A DNA stretch of 32,860 bases from CAYTSA01 sp964440345 (GTDB lineage: Bacteria; Desulfobacterota; Desulfovibrionia; Desulfovibrionales; Desulfovibrionaceae), in NCBI GenBank assembly GCA_964440345.1, contig CAYTSA010000039.1, positions 1 through 32,860 on the forward strand, given 5' to 3'. This document shows, piece by piece, positions 7,519 through 14,066 of the stretch. The position numbers were made by a program, and so were the translations under genes. The first letter of the stretch is position 1. Each line of letters opens with the position of its first letter. The notes below the pieces were generated by a model, which saw nothing but the letters and a program-made list of their open reading frames with translations, did no database searches and was not told the origin of the DNA.

Positions 7519-8349
7519 TTATTCGGTTGCAGCGGCGGCAGTTTCCTCAGCCGCGGCTGCTTTCTTGGCGTCGTGGGCCGCTTTGGACTTCTTTACCTTG
7601 TCCTTCACTTTGGTCTGCTCGTCCTCCGGGGTGAAGTGTTCGCACCAGTAAATGAGCCGCTGGCAGTTGGGGCAGGAGAGTATCTGCTGTCCTTTCTGCA
7701 GCTCAATGAAAGACTGGGGCGGTATGGCAATGTGGCAGCCGCTGCATACGCCTTGCTCCACAGGCACAATGACCGGCGAGTCCAGCCGGGAGCGGATAAA
7801 TTCATAACGGCTGAGCACTGGAGGCGGCACAGAGGAGCCGGAGTTTTTGCGCTGTTTGTCCAGGCCAGTAAGTCGGGATTTCGCTTTGTTGACGCGCGTT
7901 TCCAGATTTTCTTTTTTGGCGTCCAAAACTGAGCGAAGGTTTTCCAGCTCGCTGGATATGTCTTCCAAGCCAGAGGTCTGGCGCTCCAGTTCTTCGCTCA
8001 AGGCCACGCGCTCTTCTTCGCGCATGCGGTTCAGCTTTTCCATGTTGTCCATTTCACGCATCATAGCGTGATATTCCTTGGTATTGGACACCATCATGAG
8101 CTTGTTTTTGGCTTTTTTTATCTTCAGGGTGTCTTCTTCAATCTCGTCGAGCAAGCGCTTTTCCTGTTGCTTCAGGTGGTCGATTTTTTCCTGGGCGCCG
8201 GCGCGCTGCCCTTCTTTTTCGTCGAACATAGCCTGCAGCCCTTCAACTTCTTTTGGGGCGGCTTCCAGTTCGCTCATCAGCTCCAGAATCTCGCTGTCAA
8301 TGTGCTGGAGCGCCACAAGTTGTTCGATTTGTTTCAAGTACATGCTCAC
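7519..8349 (-). CDS. coiled-coil zinc-ribbon protein (DUF164 / C4-type zinc-ribbon family)
   Basis: A 276-residue soluble protein. About residues 20-175 form a long charged coiled coil (heptads rich in Glu, Lys, Leu). The C-terminal part has a C4 zinc ribbon, CSGCHIAIPPQ...LSCPNCQRLIYW, followed by a Lys/Ala-rich low-complexity tail ending KKAAAAEETAAAATE. This layout is typical of the family often annotated as a nucleic-acid-binding zinc-ribbon protein; the exact role is unknown. I favour the GTG start at 8349, with AGGAGG eight bases upstream; ATG 8343 (two codons later) would put that site too far away. It lies 34 bases after the Nif3-like gene, a common pairing in these bacteria, and is probably co-transcribed with it. 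Confidence 0.85.
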   Translation of the reverse strand: MSMYLKQIEQLVALQHIDSEILELMSELEAAPKEVEGLQAMFDEKEGQRAGAQEKIDHLKQQEKRLLDEIEEDTLKIKKAKNKLMMVSNTKEYHAMMREMDNMEKLNRMREEERVALSEELERQTSGLEDISSELENLRSVLDAKKENLETRVNKAKSRLTGLDKQRKNSGSSVPPPVLSRYEFIRSRLDSPVIVPVEQGVCSGCHIAIPPQSFIELQKGQQILSCPNCQRLIYWCEHFTPEDEQTKVKDKVKKSKAAHDAKKAAAAEETAAAATE

Positions 8350-8383
8350 GGTCGTATCCTCCTGTGCGTTGGCCTGGCCGGGG

Positions 8384-9187
8384 TCAGGCGCTGTCCTGAG
8401 CCGGGACCACTGGGCGAAACGGGTCCTGGCCCGGAAAAAAGCGTATGTCAATGGATGACAGGGCCGGGTCATCGGCCAGCTGTCGGGCGCATCTGCGCAT
8501 CATTTCCTCTTCCAGGGAAAAATGGCCCACGTCGGCCACGCAGAGCGGGGCCTCCTGGGCGGGGTGGTACTTCATGTCGCCGGTGACGAAGATGTCTGCG
8601 CCGGCGTCTTTGGCAGTTTGGGCCAGGGAACTCCCAGAGCCGGTGCAATAGGCCGCGCGGGATATGGTCTCAGGCCTGGGCCCGCTCTCGCGCCAGGCGG
8701 GCAAACCGGTAGCTTTGGCCAGCATGGCGTTGAAGGTTTCCCAGCTCACTGGGGCGGCCAGGTCGCCGGCAAAGCCCACGCCGTAGTCCACATCGTCAGT
8801 TTCCAGGGTGATTTCCATAATCTGCAGGTTCTGCAGGCGCAGCTCCCGGGCCAGCCAGCCAGCTGGCCCTTGGGGGTTGGCGTCCAGCGAGGTGTGGGCG
8901 GCGTAGAGCCAGGCGCTGGCGCATATAACGGACCGGAGCACGCCCAGGTAAGCGTCGTCCTGGTCAGGAAAGCGCGGCTTCATGGACAGGGGGTGGTGGG
9001 TGAGGATGCAGCCTGCGCCCCAGTCCAGGGCGGCGGCAATGGATTCCGGGACCGGGTCAAGGGCCACGGCCAGTTTGGCAACGTCAGTGTGCGAAGAAGC
9101 GACCTGCACGCCGCATTTGTCCCAGCCCATGGCTGCAGCCGGCGGCGCCATGGCCTCTATACGCTCGAAAATCAAGCGGATATCCAT
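8384..9187 (-). CDS. Nif3-like dinuclear metal-centre protein (YbgI family)
   Basis: A 267-residue member of the Nif3/YbgI family, hexameric proteins with two metals per subunit, often labelled 'GTP cyclohydrolase 1 type 2'. Visible motifs are GWDKCGVQV near the N-terminus, the metal-binding LTHHPL and HTSLDA, and in the second half AAYCTGSGSS, VTGDMKYH and DVGHFSLEEE. The cellular role is uncertain. ATG 9187 has AGGAG seven bases upstream. A strong terminator (9213-9258) separates it from the upstream tRNA; its own promoter is not obvious. The last residues, FRPVVPAQDSA, lie just before the zinc-ribbon gene. Confidence 0.88.
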   Translation of the reverse strand: MDIRLIFERIEAMAPPAAAMGWDKCGVQVASSHTDVAKLAVALDPVPESIAAALDWGAGCILTHHPLSMKPRFPDQDDAYLGVLRSVICASAWLYAAHTSLDANPQGPAGWLARELRLQNLQIMEITLETDDVDYGVGFAGDLAAPVSWETFNAMLAKATGLPAWRESGPRPETISRAAYCTGSGSSLAQTAKDAGADIFVTGDMKYHPAQEAPLCVADVGHFSLEEEMMRRCARQLADDPALSSIDIRFFPGQDPFRPVVPAQDSA

Positions 9188-9212
9188 GCGATGCTCCTGG
9201 CTGAACTGGAGG

Positions 9213-9258
9213 TAAAAAAAGAAGGTGCTTCCCGACTGTCTGTAGAGGAAGCACCTTC
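9213..9258 (-). terminator. Rho-independent terminator after the tRNA gene
   Basis: Perfect 12-bp stem GAAGGTGCTTCC / GGAAGCACCTTC (9221-9232 with 9247-9258), 14-nt loop, followed on the minus strand by a seven-T run (9214-9220). It should end the tRNA transcript. Confidence 0.9.
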
Positions 9259-9330
9259 AGATATGCAAGACGGTTGCGCGAACCGTTTGAGTTGTGGCGA
9301 ATCTTTGAGTGGACGCAAAATCAATCCTTC

Positions 9331-9406
9331 TGGTGGGCCAACCAGGATTCGAACCTGGGACCTGCCGGTTATGAGCCGGAGGCTCTGCCAACTGAGCTAT
9401 TGGCCC
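9331..9406 (-). tRNA. tRNA with CAT anticodon, probably tRNA-Ile2 (lysidine-modified)
   Basis: 76 nt with encoded CCA. Acceptor GGGCCAA pairs with TTGGCCC, discriminator A; D-arm GCTC/GAGC; anticodon loop CTCATAA (anticodon complement at 9371-9373); T-arm CCAGG-TTCGAAT-CCTGG. The top anticodon-stem pair (27-43) is a T-C mismatch. CAT could mean elongator Met or Ile2. The C4-G69 and C5-G68 pairs match the acceptor-stem determinants known for TilS recognition in E. coli tRNA-Ile2, so I favour Ile2. There is no formylmethionine-initiator hallmark. Confidence 0.9.
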
Positions 9407-9429
9407 ACAATGTGATCTGTGAGCAGACC

Positions 9430-9459
9430 TAGATAGCAGAGCGGTTGCCGTGTTGTCAA
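9430..9459 (-). promoter_or_regulatory. tRNA promoter
   Basis: On the minus strand TTGACA (9454-9459), then 17-18 bp to CTATCT/TATCTA (9430-9436), about 24 bp before the mature tRNA 5' end. Confidence 0.65.
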
Positions 9460-9507
9460 GTCTGGGGGTGCGTTTTTGTCTGGGGTGCGTTTTGAGGTTG
9501 CGGTTTG

Positions 9508-10419
9508 CTAGCTTGTTTCCTTGGCGATTTTGCGACGTTCCTTCACATGGCTGATGGCGGCCCGGGCGGCAATGGCGCCTTCGCCAACGGCCACGGCTAT
9601 CTGCAAGAAATTTCCCCGGCAGTCGCCGGCGGCGAACACGCCTGGAATATTGGTCTTGGCCTCAGCGTCGGCCACCACGAAGGAACCGTCGCGTTCCAGG
9701 CCCAGGGTGTAGGCAAAGTCAGAGGAGGAAGCCTGGCCCATGGCTATGAACAAACCGTCTGCAGCCAGGGTGTCATCGTCTTCGAAGACCACCTTTTCCA
9801 GGCCGTTTTCGCCTTCCAGACGGGTGACTTTTTTCTCCAGCACCGGGATGTTCTGCTCTTTGAGCCGTTCCAGGTAGTCTTGGCTCATGGAGAGCTCTTT
9901 TCCCTGAGAACAGACGGTGACGTACGGGGTGTAATTGGTCAGCTCCAGGGCCTGGCTGGCGGCGTAGTTGCCTTCTCCCAGAACCATGACCGGCTTGCCG
10001 CGGTAAAAAAAGCCGTCGCAGCTGACGCAATAGGAGACGCCTTTGCCGTCGTAGTCGTTCAGGTTGTCTATGCCTGGGCGGATGCGGGAGACGCCTGTGG
10101 CGATGATGACAGCCTGGGCGGCGTAAGCAGTGTTTTCTGTTTTTACTTTAAAGGAGAGGTCCTCCTCCATGTAGACGCCCACCACGCGGTCGCACACGAT
10201 GTCAGCGCCAAAGCGGGCTGCTTGGCGGCGGCCGCGTTCCATGAGGTCGCGGCCGGATATGGTTTCATCAAAGCCAAAGTAGTTGTCAATGTCGTAGTCG
10301 CCGGCAATTTTAGGATCGCAACCCAGCACCAGGGTCTGCACCCCGGCGCGGGAGGAATAGATGGCGGCTGATAGGCCGGCCGGGCCGGCGCCAATAATGA
10401 TAAGCTCTACGTTTTCCAT
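9508..10419 (-). CDS. trxB: thioredoxin-reductase-like flavoprotein with atypical pyridine-nucleotide site
   Basis: A 303-residue, two-domain low-molecular-weight TrxR-type disulfide reductase. The FAD motif GAGPAGLSAA (10-19), ATG at 107-109, the redox pair CVSC (131-134) and the second FAD motif GVFAAGDC near residue 260 are all present. The NADPH domain is unusual: the expected GGGDSA-type motif reads GEGNYAA (148-154), and where TrxB has the HRR motif for the NADPH phosphate this protein has CSQGKEL (170-176). It may therefore use NADH or another donor. Atypical TrxRs are known in Desulfovibrio and in ferredoxin-linked families. GGAG lies seven bases before ATG 10419. It follows cheZ by three bases, at the end of the ileS cluster. 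No thioredoxin gene is adjacent. Confidence 0.85.
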   Translation of the reverse strand: MENVELIIIGAGPAGLSAAIYSSRAGVQTLVLGCDPKIAGDYDIDNYFGFDETISGRDLMERGRRQAARFGADIVCDRVVGVYMEEDLSFKVKTENTAYAAQAVIIATGVSRIRPGIDNLNDYDGKGVSYCVSCDGFFYRGKPVMVLGEGNYAASQALELTNYTPYVTVCSQGKELSMSQDYLERLKEQNIPVLEKKVTRLEGENGLEKVVFEDDDTLAADGLFIAMGQASSSDFAYTLGLERDGSFVVADAEAKTNIPGVFAAGDCRGNFLQIAVAVGEGAIAARAAISHVKERRKIAKETS

Positions 10420-10422
10420 ATA

Positions 10423-11172
10423 TTACTCCAGGCCAAGCTGCGACAGCATATCGTCGATGTCCTGCTGGGATGCGTCGGCTTGTGGTCCCTTCAGGTCAGA
10501 GACCTTTTTTTTGGTTTCCAGTTCCAGTTCTTCCAACTCGCGTTCGGGCTGCTCTTCGCGGGCTTTCATGATGAGCCCGGTGGACATGTACATGTCGAAG
10601 ACTACAGCTTCGATTTTTTTCAATGCAGTAATAATGAGTTTGATACGCTGGCCAGTCAAGTCCTGGAAGCTCAGCGCGCTCATAATCTTTATCAGGTTGT
10701 CGCCCAGGTCGTTGTTGATATTGATCAATTCTTGTATGGCCGGGTTGGATTTTCTGGTTTTGCGCAAAGCGCCCAGCATTTCGCTGGCCCGGGCCTGCAT
10801 GTCCATATGCTTTTCCACGATCTCCATGATCTCCACAGTGGCTTTTTCCGTGGTCACCAGTATCTCGTCCAACTGCTGGGAGGCTTCGTTGAAAAGCTTG
10901 TCCGCTGTTTTCTGGTCCGGGGGCATGCCGTCGGTTTTGTCCGACTTGGTGGCAGTGGATATTTCTTTGTATATGGTCTGCAGCCCGCCGCGCATGTCGT
11001 TGCTTAGCTTGCGGTAAAATTCGCTTTCTACCAGGGCTTTGGTCAGGTTCTGGCTGAATTCTTTTTCCAGCGTTTCGGCCAGCACGTCGCGAATGCTGTC
11101 GGCCACCTGTTTGGTGACGTTGTCCATGACCCTTTCCATAACTTTTTCCATCATTTCTTCGTGCTGTTTCAT
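10423..11172 (-). CDS. cheZ: CheZ-family phosphatase of CheY-P
   Basis: A 249-residue helical protein. Residues 160-190 hold the CheZ catalytic signature LSFQDLTGQRIK; Asp171 and Gln175 correspond to E. coli CheZ Asp143 and Gln147, which position water for CheY-P hydrolysis. The extreme C-terminus, QQDIDDMLSQLGLE (236-249), matches the amphipathic CheY-binding peptide that ends CheZ proteins. The long N-terminal helical region would form the CheZ hairpin. The open frame extends further upstream, but ATG 11172 has AAGGGGG seven bases before it. There are no other chemotaxis genes in the window. It sits three bases before trxB and after pilZ in the ileS cluster. Confidence 0.88.
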   Translation of the reverse strand: MKQHEEMMEKVMERVMDNVTKQVADSIRDVLAETLEKEFSQNLTKALVESEFYRKLSNDMRGGLQTIYKEISTATKSDKTDGMPPDQKTADKLFNEASQQLDEILVTTEKATVEIMEIVEKHMDMQARASEMLGALRKTRKSNPAIQELININNDLGDNLIKIMSALSFQDLTGQRIKLIITALKKIEAVVFDMYMSTGLIMKAREEQPERELEELELETKKKVSDLKGPQADASQQDIDDMLSQLGLE

Positions 11173-11253
11173 GCCGAATCCCCCTTCTATGGGCTGTGCC
11201 GCCCTGTTGCAGTGCCTCGTAACTATCTGTGACAACGCAGAATATCAATAAGG

Positions 11254-11790
11254 CTAGTCCCACTTGCGCTCGCGGATGTGGCTGCGCTCCTCGTGAAAGA
11301 CAAATTGTACTATGGCTTCCAGATCATGCTCCCGGATGCGGACGAAATCCATGCTGTATTCAGTGAGCGAAGTTTTCGGCTGCGCGTCGGCCCGCATTAC
11401 GCGGCCCACGGCGCCGGCCATGCTGGGAGGCAATTGCCGCAGCAGCAGCACCGCTTCCAGCACAGCGCCTGTCTGGAATTGCTGCTCGCTAACAAAGCGC
11501 AGACCAGCGCCGCTTATTTCCGTTACTGTACCGGATACAGGAAAGTCGTTCTCCAGCCGGTTCTGGCTCATCATGCCTATAAGCGCGTCCAGCTTCTGGT
11601 CCAGCGAAAGCAAGAAGCTGGCCACGGCTTCAGACATCCTGCCGTCGGCAAAGGGATTTTCTTTGGACTGCGACTCCAAAGATATTGTCTCCTTGAACAG
11701 CTGCGGTTCGTCTGGCGAGGCCATGGGCCGGAAAAATGCCTGGACGTTAGTGGCTGTGCGGGCGAATCTGCGTTGTTCCTGTTGTTCCAT
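11254..11790 (-). CDS. PilZ-domain protein (c-di-GMP receptor candidate)
   Basis: A 178-residue protein with a split PilZ signature: an N-terminal RRFAR arginine motif (7-11) and, after a helical insert (about 50-80), EISGAGLRF (91-99), equivalent to the [D/N]xSxxG motif with Glu replacing the first residue. Such proteins usually bind cyclic di-GMP and affect motility or surface functions. The lack of Asp/Asn at the first position may weaken binding. The ribosome-binding site before ATG 11790 is weak. It lies between the NIL ferredoxin gene (31-base gap) and cheZ, a motility-related context. Confidence 0.8.
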   Translation of the reverse strand: MEQQEQRRFARTATNVQAFFRPMASPDEPQLFKETISLESQSKENPFADGRMSEAVASFLLSLDQKLDALIGMMSQNRLENDFPVSGTVTEISGAGLRFVSEQQFQTGAVLEAVLLLRQLPPSMAGAVGRVMRADAQPKTSLTEYSMDFVRIREHDLEAIVQFVFHEERSHIRERKWD

Positions 11791-11821
11791 GTAGCTGTCC
11801 GGAAGATTGGTCCTGGCGCGG

Positions 11822-12262
11822 TCAGAGAGCGCCGTTTTCCACCTCTATGCACATGGCCCGTACAGGGCAGACCCGGGTGCACAGACCGCAGGCTGTGCAG
11901 CGTTCCACGTCAAAAAGCACGGTGCGGGTGGAGCGTTCAAGGTAGAGCGCGTCGTTAGGGCAGACTGCAGTGCACAGGCCGCATTGAATGCAACTTTCGT
12001 CGTCGCGGAAAATATTCTGCGCGGCCGGGGTGATCTGGACGCCTTGCTCCTTCAAGTAGCTGACGCCTTTGTGATAGTTCTCCTCACTGCCAGTCAGTTC
12101 CAGAGCCATGTAGCCTTCCCGGCGAGGGGTGATGTTGGCCCTCAGGATGTTGAAGGTCAGGTCAAAGAGCCGGGTCAGATTGCAGACCATGGGCCGGCCG
12201 GAGATTTTCGGCGGGAAGGTGAGGATAATGATCTTGCGGTGCGCTTTAATGATTTCTGTCAT
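11822..12262 (-). CDS. NIL-domain ferredoxin with two [4Fe-4S] motifs
   Basis: A 146-residue protein. The N-terminal NIL domain (about 8-78: KIIILTFPPKISGRP...) is a small ligand-binding fold first seen in methionine ABC transporter ATPases. The C-terminal half is a 2x[4Fe-4S] ferredoxin with Cys91/94/97/101 and Cys122/125/128/132. NIL-ferredoxins are common in anaerobes and have been linked to homocysteine/methionine biosynthesis, so a sulfur-transfer electron donor role is plausible. I chose ATG 12262, which starts the NIL domain; the longer frame from 12328 runs through a hairpin and lacks support. No strong ribosome-binding site is visible. It is fully cytoplasmic. Confidence 0.87.
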   Translation of the reverse strand: MTEIIKAHRKIIILTFPPKISGRPMVCNLTRLFDLTFNILRANITPRREGYMALELTGSEENYHKGVSYLKEQGVQITPAAQNIFRDDESCIQCGLCTAVCPNDALYLERSTRTVLFDVERCTACGLCTRVCPVRAMCIEVENGAL

Positions 12263-12285
12263 ATTGGCTGTGGTGTTGCGGCGTT

Positions 12286-12312
12286 GGCCCGTTCTGTGGC
12301 AGGAAACGGGCC
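12286..12312. other. hairpin between cpoB and the NIL-ferredoxin gene
   Basis: GGCCCGTT (12286-12293) and AACGGGCC (12305-12312) form an 8-bp GC-rich stem with an 11-nt loop and no T-run on either side. It could be an RNA-processing or attenuation element within the operon. Confidence 0.45.
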
Positions 12313-12331
12313 AGGCCGTGAGCCCCACGGG

Positions 12332-13219
12332 CTATTGTTGGAGTTCCTTTTTGGCGCGCCGGGCTTCAGGCGAATCTGGGAACTTCTTGATAACGTCGCC
12401 CAGCAGCAGCTTGCCGGCTTTTTCCTTGCCGATTTTGATGAAAGAAATGCCTTGTTTGAGCAGCGCTGTCGGGTATTTTGTGGCTTTAGGGTATTTGCCG
12501 ATGACTTCCTGGTAGGCCAGGATGGCTCTGGCGTAGTCGCGCATTTGGTAGAAGCATTCGCCCTGCCAGAAAATGGCGTTGGGTACGAGTTCGTGGTCTT
12601 TAAACGTCTTGGCGAATTCTTCCCATATGGCCTGGGCTGCGGCGTAGTTGCGGGCTTCGAACTGTTCCCGGGCGCGGTCGTAGAGTGCTCTGGCTGGGTC
12701 TGGTTGGGCCGGGGCGGCTTCTGTTTCGGCTGGCTGAGCGTCTGTGTCCGCGGCGCCGCTGGCAACAGGCATAGTCGCGTTGCCAGAAGGCGCCGCGCCG
12801 TCAGTCCTTGGCGTCGCGGCTGCTGTCGGCGCTTCTTCCATGTCAATATCCAGGGCCAGTTGCGCTGCAGTCTGGGTCCAGGCGTATTTCAGTTTTTTAA
12901 CGTCGGCCTCCATGGCGGCAAGCAGTCGGGCGCGCTCCTGGTCAGAGGCCTCCAGGGTGTTCACCCGCTGGGACAGGTCGTCCATGCGGCCTGCCATAGA
13001 AGCCATCTGGACGCGCATTTCTTCGAGTTCCGCCCACAGGTCGGCCTGGCGGGGCCGCACTTCGCCCACTGCCTGGTTGGTGGTGGAAACTTCGCTGTCC
13101 AGCTGGTCAATGCGCTGCTCCTGGGCCTGGATGCGGTTCTCCAGGGCCACCATGTCCTCGTTCTGCACGCAGGAAACCAGCGCCCCCAGGCAAAGCATCA
13201 GTAACACTATCCGTTTCAT
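12332..13219 (-). CDS. cpoB: CpoB/YbgF-type TPR lipoprotein
   Basis: A 295-residue exported protein. The signal peptide ends in a lipobox, LVSC (Cys17), so unlike the soluble E. coli CpoB it is predicted to be lipid-anchored. Then come an N-terminal coiled coil (about 22-110), a Pro/Ala-rich linker (about 128-175), and a TPR domain (about 176-295: PARALYDRAREQFEARNY..., NAIFWQGECFYQMRDY). CpoB links the Tol-Pal system with peptidoglycan synthesis at division. Its ATG overlaps the stop of the PLDc_N gene (ATGA), and AAGGAG is six bases upstream. tol/pal genes are not in the window, so the Tol link comes from the family. Confidence 0.87.
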   Translation of the reverse strand: MKRIVLLMLCLGALVSCVQNEDMVALENRIQAQEQRIDQLDSEVSTTNQAVGEVRPRQADLWAELEEMRVQMASMAGRMDDLSQRVNTLEASDQERARLLAAMEADVKKLKYAWTQTAAQLALDIDMEEAPTAAATPRTDGAAPSGNATMPVASGAADTDAQPAETEAAPAQPDPARALYDRAREQFEARNYAAAQAIWEEFAKTFKDHELVPNAIFWQGECFYQMRDYARAILAYQEVIGKYPKATKYPTALLKQGISFIKIGKEKAGKLLLGDVIKKFPDSPEARRAKKELQQ

Positions 13220-13503
13220 GGCGTCTCCTTGTCACTATGAGCGTCTGTCATTGTTTGTGTCGTTACGTTTTCTGTCGTTGCTTTGGAAAACTTGCGGGCG
13301 CGCCGGCGGCCCACAAGTATGTAGGCAACGCCTCCCAAAACTGGCGCGAATACGCACGCCGCTATCCAGATAAGTCTTTCGGCCGGCGTGGGGAATTCCC
13401 GATAAAAAGCATGCCAAATAGACCACAAATTGGGAAGGATGGGAATAGCCAACAGCAGCAGAAATGCTATGAATTGTACACTGGAGGGCGAGCCTTCGAT
13501 CAT
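13216..13503 (-). CDS. small membrane protein with PLDc_N (phospholipase D N-terminal-like) domain
   Basis: A 95-residue protein with two predicted membrane segments (about 9-30 and 45-66) matching the PLDc_N pattern: IPILPNLWSIWHAF, then ER..W......PVLGGVAYILVGRRRARK. In larger proteins this precedes cardiolipin-synthase domains; stand-alone copies have no known activity. Both ends overlap neighbours by ATGA (lspA upstream, cpoB downstream), so it is tightly coupled in the operon. The tail after residue 72 is hydrophilic, Thr-rich and cytoplasmic by the positive-inside rule. Confidence 0.82.
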   Translation of the reverse strand: MIEGSPSSVQFIAFLLLLAIPILPNLWSIWHAFYREFPTPAERLIWIAACVFAPVLGGVAYILVGRRRARKFSKATTENVTTQTMTDAHSDKETP

Positions 13504-14063
13504 TGGTCCTGTTCTCCTTGTCCGTCGTGGCCGGCCCGGCCGACCTGCCGTGATATCCGGCGGTTCTGGGCGTACAGACTTACAAGCAACAAGCCGGCTC
13601 CCACGGTGATGGCGCTGTCCGCCACGTTGAAGGCCGGCCAGTGCCGGCCGGCCAGGTGGAAATCCAGATAGTCGATGACGCTGCCCAGCCGCAGCCGGTC
13701 TATCAAGTTGCCCACTGCGCCGCCCAGAATCAGACCCAAGGAGGCATGCATCAGCCGGTCCTGGCTGGATTTGGCCATATGCATGATGAGCGCTATGGCG
13801 AACACCGTGGCGCCCACAAAAAACCATCGTTGCCAGTCCGTGTCCGGACGGTTCAGAATGCCAAAAGCCGCGCCCCGGTTGTGCGTCAGCACCAGGTTGA
13901 ACAGTCCGGGGATGACCTCTATGGACTGTCCTGGCCGCAAGGCTGCGGCCATGGCCAGCTTGGCCAGTTGGTCGGCCAGGGCGATGAAAGCGCCGATGAC
14001 GCAGACCAGCCGCAGGCCGGCGCCCCAGGCGCCTGGTCTCATTACACGCGGTTGCGAAGCCAT
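13500..14063 (-). CDS. lspA: lipoprotein signal peptidase II
   Basis: Inner-membrane aspartyl peptidase that cleaves prolipoproteins after lipidation. The 187-residue product has four predicted membrane segments and the conserved motifs HNRGAAFG (61-68), GNLIDRL (118-124, catalytic Asp122) and FNVADSAI (145-152, catalytic Asp149). It has a hydrophilic C-terminal tail (168-187). It starts three bases after the ileS stop, the classic ileS-lspA arrangement. Its substrates here would include the cpoB product and the M48 lipoprotein. Confidence 0.95.
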   Translation of the reverse strand: MASQPRVMRPGAWGAGLRLVCVIGAFIALADQLAKLAMAAALRPGQSIEVIPGLFNLVLTHNRGAAFGILNRPDTDWQRWFFVGATVFAIALIMHMAKSSQDRLMHASLGLILGGAVGNLIDRLRLGSVIDYLDFHLAGRHWPAFNVADSAITVGAGLLLVSLYAQNRRISRQVGRAGHDGQGEQDQ

Positions 14064-14066
14064 GAA

